The notes beneath the pieces are model-generated. The model saw only the letters and a program-made list of their open reading frames with translations, ran no database searches and was not told where the DNA came from. 64,000 nucleotides of DNA from Phycisphaerales bacterium (lineage in GTDB: Bacteria > Planctomycetota > Phycisphaerae > Phycisphaerales > UBA1924): positions 310,001 through 374,000 of the forward strand of contig JAJDDN010000002.1 of assembly GCA_029260295.1 (NCBI GenBank), read 5' to 3'. The position numbers were made by a program, and so were the translations under genes. Below, piece by piece: positions 36,526-45,910 of the stretch; position 1 is the first letter of the stretch, and every line of letters begins with the position of its first letter.

Positions 36526-37443
36526 TCACACGCCAGTGTGCGAACCAGCATCTTCGAGGACGCGGTTGGCATAATCATTCATGGCGTCCCGCAGCTGATC
36601 GAAGCTGTCGAGCACATACACGATATCCTGGAAATGGTCGATCTCAAACGGGGTGTTGATGACGCGTTCCATATCAAACGCTCGGCGTTCGATCTGCCCG
36701 TTGTTGCGTCCGCCTTTGCCTTGGGGAGCACCGAGGGCGTATTGGGACTCGGCGTGAGAGGAGATGGTTCCTGAGCCATAGACCTTGAGTTTATTGTCTT
36801 CTGAGATCAATCCAAACTCAACGGTGAACCAGAAAAGCCGAGCCAGGGCTTCTTCGTGCTCTGGACCGGCCAGGAGCGCGGCTTTTCCGTAAGTCTGGAG
36901 GAAGTCAGCAAACACCGGATCAGCGTGCAGCGGGACATGGCCGAAGACATCGTGAAAGATGTCGGGTTCGGGAAGATAGTCGATTTTGTCCATCGGGCGG
37001 ATGACGACTGTTGACGGAAACTCGCGCCGGCTCAAGCAACTGAAGAATGCCTTGGGCGGGAGGTATCCCGGGACCGGACGCGACTGCCAGCCGGTGAGTT
37101 CTTTGAGGTACTCATTAATCCCCTTGATCTTGCGTCCCGACTCGTACGGATCATCCACCTCACCAAAGAGCAACGGGACACGGTCCGGTGTCAGACGGAT
37201 TGCACGCAGTCCATTGAGGTAGGTATTGGAGGCCTGCTGCTCAAGAACATCCCACCGCATCTCCCAGAGGGTCTTCCAGACATCGTGGTTGTCCTGCGTG
37301 TAGCGGTCGTAGTGCTGGGTGACATAAAACCCCTCGGTGTCGATTTGCTCAGGTGGGAGCCCGGCTGAATCGTCGGCGGCTTTCTGGGCCCGATCGAAAT
37401 CTTCGCCATCGATAATGTTGTTGTAGGAAATATCTGCTCGCAT
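36526..37443 (-). CDS. phhA: Phenylalanine 4-monooxygenase (biopterin-dependent aromatic amino acid hydroxylase)
   Basis: EPDIFHDVFGHVPLHADPVFADFLQTYG, LFWFTVEFGLI, KVYGSGTISSHAE. Confidence 0.93.
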   Translation of the reverse strand: MRADISYNNIIDGEDFDRAQKAADDSAGLPPEQIDTEGFYVTQHYDRYTQDNHDVWKTLWEMRWDVLEQQASNTYLNGLRAIRLTPDRVPLLFGEVDDPYESGRKIKGINEYLKELTGWQSRPVPGYLPPKAFFSCLSRREFPSTVVIRPMDKIDYLPEPDIFHDVFGHVPLHADPVFADFLQTYGKAALLAGPEHEEALARLFWFTVEFGLISEDNKLKVYGSGTISSHAESQYALGAPQGKGGRNNGQIERRAFDMERVINTPFEIDHFQDIVYVLDSFDQLRDAMNDYANRVLEDAGSHTGV

Positions 37444-37633
37444 AGCCGGCTCCTTGGGTTATCGACAGCCCCCCACTACACCCCCCGGCTTCCCTGTCTT
37501 ACCTATTTTACGATCGTTTGGTCCCAAGAACACGCCTGCGAGAAGAATCTATGTGGGATTCCTGATTCCTGCGACAATCTGGGTGCCCAAAGGCGTGACC
37601 AAACGCCCTCGATGGGGTATACTCGTGACCCGA

Positions 37634-37707
37634 GGGCCTGTAGCTCAGTTGGCTAGAGCGCACCGCTGATAACGGTGAGGTCGACAGTTCGAGTCTGTCC
37701 AGGCCCA
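37634..37707 (+). tRNA. tRNA-Ile (anticodon GAT)
   Basis: GGGCCTGTAGCTCAGTTGGCTAGAGCGCACCGCTGATAACGGTGAGGTCGACAGTTCGAGTCTGTCCAGGCCCA folds as a canonical cloverleaf. Confidence 0.97.
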
Positions 37708-37741
37708 TTTTCATCCTCTGGAAACATGATGAGCCAAGCTT

Positions 37742-37778
37742 CAAGGATCAGCATTTATGCTGATCCTTGTTTCGTTTT
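37742..37778 (+). terminator. Intrinsic terminator downstream of tRNA-Ile
   Basis: Perfect 13-bp arms CAAGGATCAGCAT-TT-ATGCTGATCCTTG then TTTCGTTTT. Confidence 0.85.
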
Positions 37779-37818
37779 ATGCCCTCCTATCGGTCAATGC
37801 CGGGGGAAAGAATGCTTG

Positions 37819-38871
37819 TTAAAGCGATTTGATCCTCTTTGCCGCTTCGCTGATCATTGCGTCATTTAGATCCAGATGCGTCACAAACCGGAGCGTCCCC
37901 GCGCTCTCGGCATAGCACTGCACGCCGATCTTGCCGAGTTTCTGCTCCCAATCAAACGCATCCCCGGCATCATTGATCGCACTTTCCGAAAGCTTGGCAT
38001 ACACCAGATTCGTCTCGACCGTCGAGGGATCGAAATCAAACATCGACAACCCGGCGAGCTCATTAGCCATCTTCTTGGCTCTTGTATGATCATCTTGGAG
38101 CCGATCGAGATGGTGATCGATCGCATACATCCCCGCCGCGGCCAAGATCCCCGCCTGCCGCATCCCGCCGCCGAGCATCTTGCGTTTGTGTCGTGCGATC
38201 TCGATGGTTTCGGTATCACCAATAAGCAACGACCCAACCGGGCACCCGAGCCCCTTGCTCAGGCACGCGGAAATCGTGTCGGTATTGGCAGCCAGCGTTT
38301 TGAGATCAATCCCCGTTGCAATTGACGCGTTCCAGATCCGGGCGCCATCGGTATGGACCCGCAACCCGGCTCCCTTTGCCGCGGCGCAGGTCGCCTTGAG
38401 CAGATCCATCGGCCAGACGATTCCGCCGCCACGGTTGTGTGTATTCTCGACTGTAAAGAGCTTCGGCTTTGCAAAGTGAACATCCGATGGACGGATCGTG
38501 TTCTTGAGCGATTGGGCTGTCATGAGCCCTCGCTTTGGTGCATCGGCATCATCAACAAACTTGATGCTGCACCCCGCGACCGCGGCGTACCCGCCGGCCT
38601 CATAGTAAAATATATGACTCTCGCGGTGTGTCAGGATCTCGTCGCCCGGTGATGTCTGCGACAAGATCGCCAGCAGATTCGCCATCGTCCCCGATGGCAC
38701 AAACAACGCCGCCGCTTTGCCGAACATCCCCGCGACCCGCTCTTCGATCGCGATCACCGTGGGATCCGCCCGCATGACATCATCGCCCACCTCGGCACTG
38801 GCCATCGCTTGGCGCATCGCTTGGGTTGGACGGGTGACAGTATCTGATCGCAGGTCGATGGGTTGGTTCAC
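37819..38871 (-). CDS. ltaE: Low-specificity L-threonine aldolase
   Basis: IDLRSDTVTRPTQAMRQAMASAEVGDDVM, HTDGARIWNAS, CLSKGLGCPVGSLL, KMLGGGMRQAGILAAAGMYA. Confidence 0.93.
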   Translation of the reverse strand: MNQPIDLRSDTVTRPTQAMRQAMASAEVGDDVMRADPTVIAIEERVAGMFGKAAALFVPSGTMANLLAILSQTSPGDEILTHRESHIFYYEAGGYAAVAGCSIKFVDDADAPKRGLMTAQSLKNTIRPSDVHFAKPKLFTVENTHNRGGGIVWPMDLLKATCAAAKGAGLRVHTDGARIWNASIATGIDLKTLAANTDTISACLSKGLGCPVGSLLIGDTETIEIARHKRKMLGGGMRQAGILAAAGMYAIDHHLDRLQDDHTRAKKMANELAGLSMFDFDPSTVETNLVYAKLSESAINDAGDAFDWEQKLGKIGVQCYAESAGTLRFVTHLDLNDAMISEAAKRIKSL

Positions 38872-39002
38872 AGCATTATCCTCGCCTTTAGGCCATATCG
38901 GCGCGAGATCATACGCGAGAGACGATCCTCTCGCATATCTGGTAGTATGAACTAGAATACGATCCTACTTAGTCTCATCGACACGCACCCGAAGGGATAC
39001 CC

Positions 39003-39566
39003 ATGGCACACATCAACACACTCAGAACCACCACATTATTAATCGCTGGTTTCGCCCTGCTTTTTGCAAGCGGGTGTTCAACTTCGCCCGCCCCAAGAGA
39101 TACCCAATCGTTCATCAGTGAATCCGACGCGGCGATGGCGTGGTTCCACAGCAATGTCTGGGGGCTCGATGAGCAGATTGAAGCGGCCGAAGCGTACATC
39201 ATCTTCCCGAAGGTGGGCCAGTTCGGGATTATCTTCGGCGGCGGGAAGTTCGGACGCGGGATGCTCAACAACTCCGACGGCTCGCAGATCGGATGGGCCG
39301 CGGTCAACACGGGGTCCATCGGGCTCCAGGCCGGGGTTCAGGGATTTAAGATGCTGATCGTGATCGAGGACCAATACACCCTCAACAAGTTCATGGAAAA
39401 CCAGATGGAAGGATCAACCAACGCGGTCGCCGTCGCAGGAGATGAAGGCGGCAGCGCACTGGCACTATTCGACGACGGGATAGCAATCTATCAGGGAGCC
39501 AACACCGGCTTAATGGCCGGCGTCAACATCGGGCTGGATTACATCCGCTACAAGCCGCTCGACTAA
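39003..39566 (+). CDS. SYLF/Ysc84-like lipid-binding domain lipoprotein
   Basis: Lipobox LFASGC; AEAYIIFPKVGQFGIIFGGGKFGRGML... and NTGLMAGVNIGLDYIRY. Confidence 0.85.
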   Translation: MAHINTLRTTTLLIAGFALLFASGCSTSPAPRDTQSFISESDAAMAWFHSNVWGLDEQIEAAEAYIIFPKVGQFGIIFGGGKFGRGMLNNSDGSQIGWAAVNTGSIGLQAGVQGFKMLIVIEDQYTLNKFMENQMEGSTNAVAVAGDEGGSALALFDDGIAIYQGANTGLMAGVNIGLDYIRYKPLD

Positions 39567-40399
39567 GTCTCAGGCGAATCGGCCGGCGGCTGATCAGACT
39601 TAGATTCCAGTGTCTTAACATGATCCGGCGCCAATACGCCAGCGGTGACCACAAACCGCAGGGCTTCTTCGATGGTCATGTTCATCTCGATCGCTTGTTC
39701 TTTGCGGACATTGATCGTGAATCCAGTAAACGGGGTTGGCGAGGTCGGGATGAATACCGAGACCACGGTCCCGCCTGCGAAGTTATCGATCTGTCGCATC
39801 GAGTTTCCTGTGAGGAACCCGACGGTCCAGATGCCCTCGCGTGGGTATTCGACCAGGACGACCTGCGAAAAGGCGAGCTTGCGATCGCCGAGGACCATAT
39901 CGACGACTTGTTTGACATGGGGGTAGATCTGCTTGAACCCCGGGACCTGAGTGATCAGGTGTTCAACCCAGTTGTACACCGTTTTGCCCACGATGTTGCC
40001 CAGCAGCACACCGGCGAGATAGATCAGCATGATCGCGATGACCAGACCCGTCAGGTTCAGGTACCAATGGCTCGCCCAGAACTCGCTCAGGTACTCGGTC
40101 CGGATCTCGCGACGGAGTGAAGCATCCGTAGTCGAATCTGAAACATCACGGCTCGACCGCTCCAGCACCAACTCGTCGTCGGTGACACTGAACCAATCGG
40201 GAAGCTTCTCTTCGCTGAGCACCTGGGGGACGCCCCAGATCACCGCAACCCGGGTCGCGTTGTTGATCGGCTGGGCAACATTATTAAAGATAAACCCGAA
40301 CGCCTGCCAGAGCAGCCAGAGGGTGACAGCGGTGGGCAGGAGGATTGCGAGCCCCTTGCCGAAGAATCGTTTAAAGTCTGATCCGAATGAATCCACCAT
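39563..40399 (-). CDS. DUF502 family membrane protein
   Basis: FFGKGLAILLPTAVTLWLLWQAF, VEYPREGIWTVGFLTG, VSVFIPTSPTPFTGFTINV. Start uncertain (ORF to 40447). Confidence 0.9.
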   Translation of the reverse strand: MVDSFGSDFKRFFGKGLAILLPTAVTLWLLWQAFGFIFNNVAQPINNATRVAVIWGVPQVLSEEKLPDWFSVTDDELVLERSSRDVSDSTTDASLRREIRTEYLSEFWASHWYLNLTGLVIAIMLIYLAGVLLGNIVGKTVYNWVEHLITQVPGFKQIYPHVKQVVDMVLGDRKLAFSQVVLVEYPREGIWTVGFLTGNSMRQIDNFAGGTVVSVFIPTSPTPFTGFTINVRKEQAIEMNMTIEEALRFVVTAGVLAPDHVKTLESKSDQPPADSPET

Positions 40400-40559
40400 G
40401 GGATCTGGGCTCCTGTGTTGACCCGAGAGAGAATGCTTGCCCTCCATTGTACCGGTTTTGGGACTCCGAATTTCATTGACACCGTTCTTGGGTCAAGGTT
40501 CCCAACATTCTCTCCCCGGGCTGAATACGATCCCCACGAACGATCATCGGAGGTTCTTT

Positions 40560-41606
40560 ATGCGAATTTTGGTCACCGGCGGAGCCGGGTACATCGGGTC
40601 ACACGCTTGCCAACGCCTTCTGCGAGACGGACACCACATCGTCGCCCTCGACAACCTCTATCGCGGACACCGAGAGCCGATGGATATGCTCAAATCAGCA
40701 CATCCAGAGTCATTTTGCTTCGTCCATTCCGACCTCGGCGATTCAAAGGTTGTCCTAGAAACACTCAACACCCACGACCTCGACACCGTCATGCACTTCG
40801 GGGCACTCGCGTATGTCGGCGAATCTGTCGAAGACCCGTTGTGGTATTACCGCAACAACATCGCCTGCGCCATCGGGCTCCTCGATGCCTGCGACAAAGC
40901 CCACGATGGCAAAGGGATCAGCCGCTTCATCTTCTCCTCCTCCTGCGCCACCTACGGCGACCCGCCCCAGGGCATGATCCCGGTCCCCGAAACGTGTCCC
41001 CAGTCCCCCACCTCTCCCTACGGCTACACGAAGCTCCATATGGAGCATATTTTGAAGGACTACGCCACCAAACGCGATGTCGACAACAACCCACTCGCCC
41101 TGACCATGCTCCGCTACTTCAATGTCGCCGGCAGCGACCGCACCGGAATGCTCGGAGAAGACCACACCCCCGAGACCCACCTGATCCCCGTTGCAATCGA
41201 AGCGGCACTGGGCAAACGGGAATCCCTCTCCATCTTCGGAACAGACTACCCAACAGACGACGGCACCAATGTCCGCGACTATGTCCATGTTGAAGACCTC
41301 ATCGACGCCCATGTACTCGCAATGAACACCACCAAGCCCGGAGAGGTCCAAGCCTTCAATGTCGGGATCGGTAAGGGCTACTCCGTCCGACAGATCCTCG
41401 ATTCGGTCAAGCGGGTCTCGGGCGTTGATTTTCCGGTCCATGATGCCCCCCGAAGGGCCGGAGACGCGATCGCGCTGTACAACAACCCAGAGCGGATCAA
41501 ATCCACACTGGGCTGGGATGCACAGATTACGGATATCGACGAAATCGTCTCGACCGCGTTCAAATGGATGAAAGCCAACCCCAACGGGTACACCAAAGAT
41601 TCCTGA
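40560..41606 (+). CDS. galE: UDP-glucose 4-epimerase
   Basis: MRILVTGGAGYIGSHACQRLL, SSSCATYGDP, YGYTKLHME, GTNVRDYVHVEDL; GGAGG RBS just upstream. Confidence 0.95.
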   Translation: MRILVTGGAGYIGSHACQRLLRDGHHIVALDNLYRGHREPMDMLKSAHPESFCFVHSDLGDSKVVLETLNTHDLDTVMHFGALAYVGESVEDPLWYYRNNIACAIGLLDACDKAHDGKGISRFIFSSSCATYGDPPQGMIPVPETCPQSPTSPYGYTKLHMEHILKDYATKRDVDNNPLALTMLRYFNVAGSDRTGMLGEDHTPETHLIPVAIEAALGKRESLSIFGTDYPTDDGTNVRDYVHVEDLIDAHVLAMNTTKPGEVQAFNVGIGKGYSVRQILDSVKRVSGVDFPVHDAPRRAGDAIALYNNPERIKSTLGWDAQITDIDEIVSTAFKWMKANPNGYTKDS

Positions 41607-42221
41607 TCAATCGAACTGCCGCGGCGATGCGCTGGCCACAAGCCGAATCGTAGGTACTTCCAAAGTAGAGCCGATCGCGACATCCTGGATGTCATCGGGC
41701 TGGATGATCAAATCGATGGTCACACGCTTGAGCTGAGGCCCGACATCGTATTCCATATCGAACTGCACCTTATTGAGCCCAACGAGCAGCGGAGCCTCGG
41801 AAGATGAATCGAACACATCGTTGGTGAATGTACTCACGACATACCAGAGCTCAAAATTCCCGGCAGTAGCCCCGTCACGCCGCTCCAGCCTGGTCACGCG
41901 ATGCACACCCGAGATCGGGTCTCTAAACGAAATAAACTCCATCCAGGTCGATTCGATATTCGGCGTGGTGATCGCATTGGCCGGGTACGGCCCGAAACTC
42001 TCGCCTGTCCGAACCATCGTTGTTACACGCTGCATCACGATCCGCGCCACCACATTGGTCGAGGCGCCCTCGGTCGTAATTTTGTAGGATTTGAACGATG
42101 CATCAAGCGCCGCCATCGTGGCCGTCAAGAGTGTTGATGTGATCACCAGCGAAATCATCACCTCAATGAGGCTAAAGCCGCCCCTAGATTGCGCGCGTCC
42201 TCTGCGATGATTGCATCTCAT
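41607..42221 (-). CDS. Prepilin-type N-terminal cleavage/methylation protein (PilW/GspJ-like minor pseudopilin)
   Basis: GGFSLIEVMISLVITSTLLTATMAAL prepilin peptidase motif. Confidence 0.85.
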   Translation of the reverse strand: MRCNHRRGRAQSRGGFSLIEVMISLVITSTLLTATMAALDASFKSYKITTEGASTNVVARIVMQRVTTMVRTGESFGPYPANAITTPNIESTWMEFISFRDPISGVHRVTRLERRDGATAGNFELWYVVSTFTNDVFDSSSEAPLLVGLNKVQFDMEYDVGPQLKRVTIDLIIQPDDIQDVAIGSTLEVPTIRLVASASPRQFD

Positions 42222-45112
42222 ATCGAGCCCTCCTGGTAGGTTCCCGCAACCGGCGGCATCGACAACGGAAGCATCAGCCCCGATGGCAATCGCATATTGG
42301 GATCATGCCGAATGATGATCTTCCCGTACCCATTGAACGGGACCGGGACCGACCCGGGCGGTTGCGGCTGATCATGCGGGGCATCGGCCAGCCCATCACC
42401 GGTTGTGTCATACCCAACAATCGCCACGCCGCCGACAATCGGGAGCGTCTCAGGATCAAGGGATTCGAAATCACCATCCTGGCCACCAAAGTAGCCCAGC
42501 GACGCATTGAAACCGGCCGGATTCCCGATCGGGGCCCCGGTCACATCAATCAGAGGTGCAACGCCGTATTCCGGGTCGAAGGTCAGCAGCAGCGAACCGT
42601 CAATCTGGGTATTGCCTCGGGCATCGAGCACGCCGGCGATGACCGCGCCGTTAAGCTGCACATCTTGCTCCGGTGGCGAGTTAAACGACCCGAGATCAAC
42701 CGAATAGTTCGGGAGCATCATCGAGCTCGTCAGAATATCATCCATATCACCCGAATCCGGATTCAAGAACGGGTTCCCAGGCTCAACAGGATGAACCGTT
42801 GTGAACTTGGTCGCGCCTGTAAACTGGATTTTGTTGCGGATCTGCGTGTAGTTAATCGGTGTGTCAGAAACAATCGACCCAACAAACAACGCGTCATGGA
42901 AACGGATGTTGTTTGAAAGCGTCTTGGTATCAATCACTCGCAACCCGCCGATCACCAATGGCTCAAGGAGTGTGTTGTAAGCAGCACCATAGGAAGCTAT
43001 TTCACTCTGAGGCACATCACCCTTGTCGATCGGCGAAGACCCCGGCTGGATCATCAGAATAAACTCATTGGGCGGAACTGCCGAGGCAGGCAGCATCGGA
43101 GGCGAGTTGGCCGCGTCCTCGCCGGCATCGTCCCCGTACACAATGCGCGTGTACTTCGGGATCACATCACCGTTGATGTCATGCATATTGAGCCCGTACT
43201 CTTGCCACAGGGGATGCGTGTTGTCGTCGTAGCTCCTGACATAGGTCACGCCAACGAATGTGCATCCATTAAATAGCCCGTTGAGACCCATCGGGATCTG
43301 GACATTGCGGAACACCATATTAGAGAACACCGGCCGCCAGTACACATCCGAAAAACTTGGCGAGTTGAATGGCGCCTTCTCCGAATACGCCTCGGCACTG
43401 TTATCTGGGAGCCCATCAAAATCCAAATCCTCATACACCGGCGAGAACGCAGGCGCGGTCGGATCAGCCGGGTTGTTGGCCAGCGTCCAGCCTCCAAGCG
43501 AACCGATTCCAACACCAAGCTGATCAGCAACCTGCTGCCAGAATGCGTCGCCATCGGCCGCAGCCATCAGCGCCGTCTCGGTACCGACAAAGCTCGAGGC
43601 ATTGATATCCGGAAGAAGCGTCTCATCGGCACCAAACACCAACGGCGACTCGCCCTCGCCCGGAACGATCGGTCCGTGCAGCCGCTCTTCAATCGGCCCC
43701 TGCTCGGTCTCCCAATCAGACAGAGCCACCTTGAACACCAGCGACCCGCTGACCTTGGCGTACCGATCCATCAGATCGATGTACCCGTCACGCCATCCCA
43801 GCTCAAGATCCGAATACACACTGTGAAAATCGTCGTAATCAACCGGGTTCTCGTCGGCGGGCTCGTATTGGCCGTTCCCGTTGGCGTCATTAAACCCAGA
43901 CACACCGTTCTTATTGCGATCAGGCCGGCTCAGGTCCATGAGCAGCGCGAGGTCCTCATCAATATCCTCAAACTCAGGCACCGATCCGGCCGTCTCGGCT
44001 GGCGTCCCTTCGATCAAAGCCGTGGAGAGTGTTACCCTGTTGTCCCCGTTGGTATCGTAATGCCGAATAAAGATGTCGAACTCGTCGAGATACCCATCAC
44101 CGGTCGCGTCTAAGAATGCGCCATCGGGCACCGTATCGCCATCAAGATCAACATCCGACGGGATCCCCGCCCCTTCAATCGGATGCCCGATCCTGAGCCG
44201 GTTGTCATGATCGACATCGGCCGCGGTGAGCGACGCCCAGAAGTCTTCGATCTTGGTATCAAGATCCGGGTCCAGCCCGTGGAAATCCGAACGCATCACG
44301 ATCGGGTCGCCAAAGTTGAAACTCACCTCATCATATCGTGTCCCGAGGTCGCCCTCGATGCTGACATTCTTCCCAATCAAGATCTTGGAGTGCGCCAAGA
44401 TCGCCTGATCAACCGCCTTTGTAATCTGGAAATCTCGAATGATTGTCCGCCGGATCGGCTGACTATTCCGCTGCAAGTCGTAGACGATGCCTTCAACGAT
44501 GACACGGACATACTGACCGCCAACCAGTGGCGCATACCGGATCTGGAACGCCGGCGGCGGGCTGTTCATGGTGACCTGATCCCAATCATCGATCATCACC
44601 GCTGGAGTATTGACCCAGTTCGTAGAGGCATAGACAGAGCTATCAACCCCGCCGGGGGCCGCCTGGATTTCAGGGAGTTCAAGATACCCGAGACCGGTTA
44701 TGAAGTTGACATCCGCTGCATGAATATTCACAAGAGCCTGGGAAATCCCCGTTGGAAGCCCCGCCTCAGAGTACCCCATCGTCGGGGGGAGCACCTGATG
44801 AACGCCGATATCGGTCCCGTTCCCGGTCCACAGCGCCCAAGACAAGGTCGTATCCATATCGCTCTCGGCAACAATAAACCGCGACGATGCCTCGTTGAGC
44901 CGATGCTCCGCAATCGCCAGCCCGGTCTCGGCCGCACTCATCGCACGCATCACATGCAGGTGCATGTTGGCCGTGCGGATATTGCCCGTAGACGACACCG
45001 CCATCGCGGCAATCAACGATCCAAACAGAACCAGGAACATCATTGCCAAAACCGAGGCAATCCCTCGCCGGTGGGCCGAGAGTCTAGAAATCATGCGTGC
45101 TCGTGTACTCAT
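42218..45112 (-). CDS. Very large PilX-N-terminal-like pilus assembly protein with EF-hand-like loops
   Basis: RRGIASVLAMMFLVLFGSLIAAMAVSSTGNIRTANMHLHVMRAMSAAETGLAIAEHRL N-terminus; DxDxDG-type loops mid-protein. Start uncertain (ORF to 45154). Confidence 0.8.
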   Translation of the reverse strand: MSTRARMISRLSAHRRGIASVLAMMFLVLFGSLIAAMAVSSTGNIRTANMHLHVMRAMSAAETGLAIAEHRLNEASSRFIVAESDMDTTLSWALWTGNGTDIGVHQVLPPTMGYSEAGLPTGISQALVNIHAADVNFITGLGYLELPEIQAAPGGVDSSVYASTNWVNTPAVMIDDWDQVTMNSPPPAFQIRYAPLVGGQYVRVIVEGIVYDLQRNSQPIRRTIIRDFQITKAVDQAILAHSKILIGKNVSIEGDLGTRYDEVSFNFGDPIVMRSDFHGLDPDLDTKIEDFWASLTAADVDHDNRLRIGHPIEGAGIPSDVDLDGDTVPDGAFLDATGDGYLDEFDIFIRHYDTNGDNRVTLSTALIEGTPAETAGSVPEFEDIDEDLALLMDLSRPDRNKNGVSGFNDANGNGQYEPADENPVDYDDFHSVYSDLELGWRDGYIDLMDRYAKVSGSLVFKVALSDWETEQGPIEERLHGPIVPGEGESPLVFGADETLLPDINASSFVGTETALMAAADGDAFWQQVADQLGVGIGSLGGWTLANNPADPTAPAFSPVYEDLDFDGLPDNSAEAYSEKAPFNSPSFSDVYWRPVFSNMVFRNVQIPMGLNGLFNGCTFVGVTYVRSYDDNTHPLWQEYGLNMHDINGDVIPKYTRIVYGDDAGEDAANSPPMLPASAVPPNEFILMIQPGSSPIDKGDVPQSEIASYGAAYNTLLEPLVIGGLRVIDTKTLSNNIRFHDALFVGSIVSDTPINYTQIRNKIQFTGATKFTTVHPVEPGNPFLNPDSGDMDDILTSSMMLPNYSVDLGSFNSPPEQDVQLNGAVIAGVLDARGNTQIDGSLLLTFDPEYGVAPLIDVTGAPIGNPAGFNASLGYFGGQDGDFESLDPETLPIVGGVAIVGYDTTGDGLADAPHDQPQPPGSVPVPFNGYGKIIIRHDPNMRLPSGLMLPLSMPPVAGTYQEGSI

Positions 45113-45138
45113 TACATTCTGTCCTTTGCTGCCGAGCA

Positions 45139-45855
45139 TCAGGGCACCACCCACATCACCTCGGTGACGAGGTCAGGTGAAATCGCATTGGCCGCCTGGT
45201 AGAAAACCCGCACCGTAACCCGGAGCGGGTACTCATCGACTTCCCTACCTGGAAAATCGCCATTGGCAATTTCAGTAAAGTTATCAGCCAGAACGACTGA
45301 AGGATCAAACGGATTGATTTTCTGAACAATCACCTGCTGCGACCAACCATACATTGCGTTGCCAGTAAATACGCCGTTGGTCGTCGAGCCTGTCTCTGTC
45401 CCGTCGATAGAAATATCCGGGATGATCTCACCAAAAGCATTCAAAGGCCCGGGTAGATCACCATCATCAAAGCCCGCTGTCCCAGTAAACGAAAATGTAA
45501 GCCCATCAAAGTCCTCGATGTCATCAAAGTCATCGACCGTCACTTCCCCCGCGTCGGGTCCCCACCCATGAAGCACCCCGCCCCCGCCGTCGTCCTCAAT
45601 GAAGAGCCCGACAACTGGATCATGCTTCGGGAGGCTCCGTGTCATCTCACGGATTTCATTGGCAAGGTAGGTCCCACTGGCCGCGTGCGACGACCACGAG
45701 TTCGCGGTGATAAACGAAGACTGCGCATCGACCATCGCCAGCACACCAACCCCAATAATCACCGTTGCCATCGCCGATTCAATAAGCGTAAAGCCACCGG
45801 GCTGGCCTTGGCTACTAAGCCGTTTTGTGTGTCGAACTGATGGCCTTGACATCAT
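45139..45855 (-). CDS. Prepilin-type protein (PilV/GspI-like)
   Basis: GGFTLIESAMATVIIGVGVLAMVDAQ. Confidence 0.85.
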   Translation of the reverse strand: MMSRPSVRHTKRLSSQGQPGGFTLIESAMATVIIGVGVLAMVDAQSSFITANSWSSHAASGTYLANEIREMTRSLPKHDPVVGLFIEDDGGGGVLHGWGPDAGEVTVDDFDDIEDFDGLTFSFTGTAGFDDGDLPGPLNAFGEIIPDISIDGTETGSTTNGVFTGNAMYGWSQQVIVQKINPFDPSVVLADNFTEIANGDFPGREVDEYPLRVTVRVFYQAANAISPDLVTEVMWVVP

Positions 45856-45910
45856 GTGCTCCCTGCACTGCCCCCGTGGTAAACTGCGGTTCTCATACTA
45901 ATATCATCGT

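Noticed and set aside
40755-41441. 228-aa minus-strand ORF
   Set aside because: Antisense to galE; Gly/Val/Asp-rich shadow composition.
44183-45202. 339-aa plus-strand ORF
   Set aside because: Antisense to the PilX-like gene; no recognisable domain.
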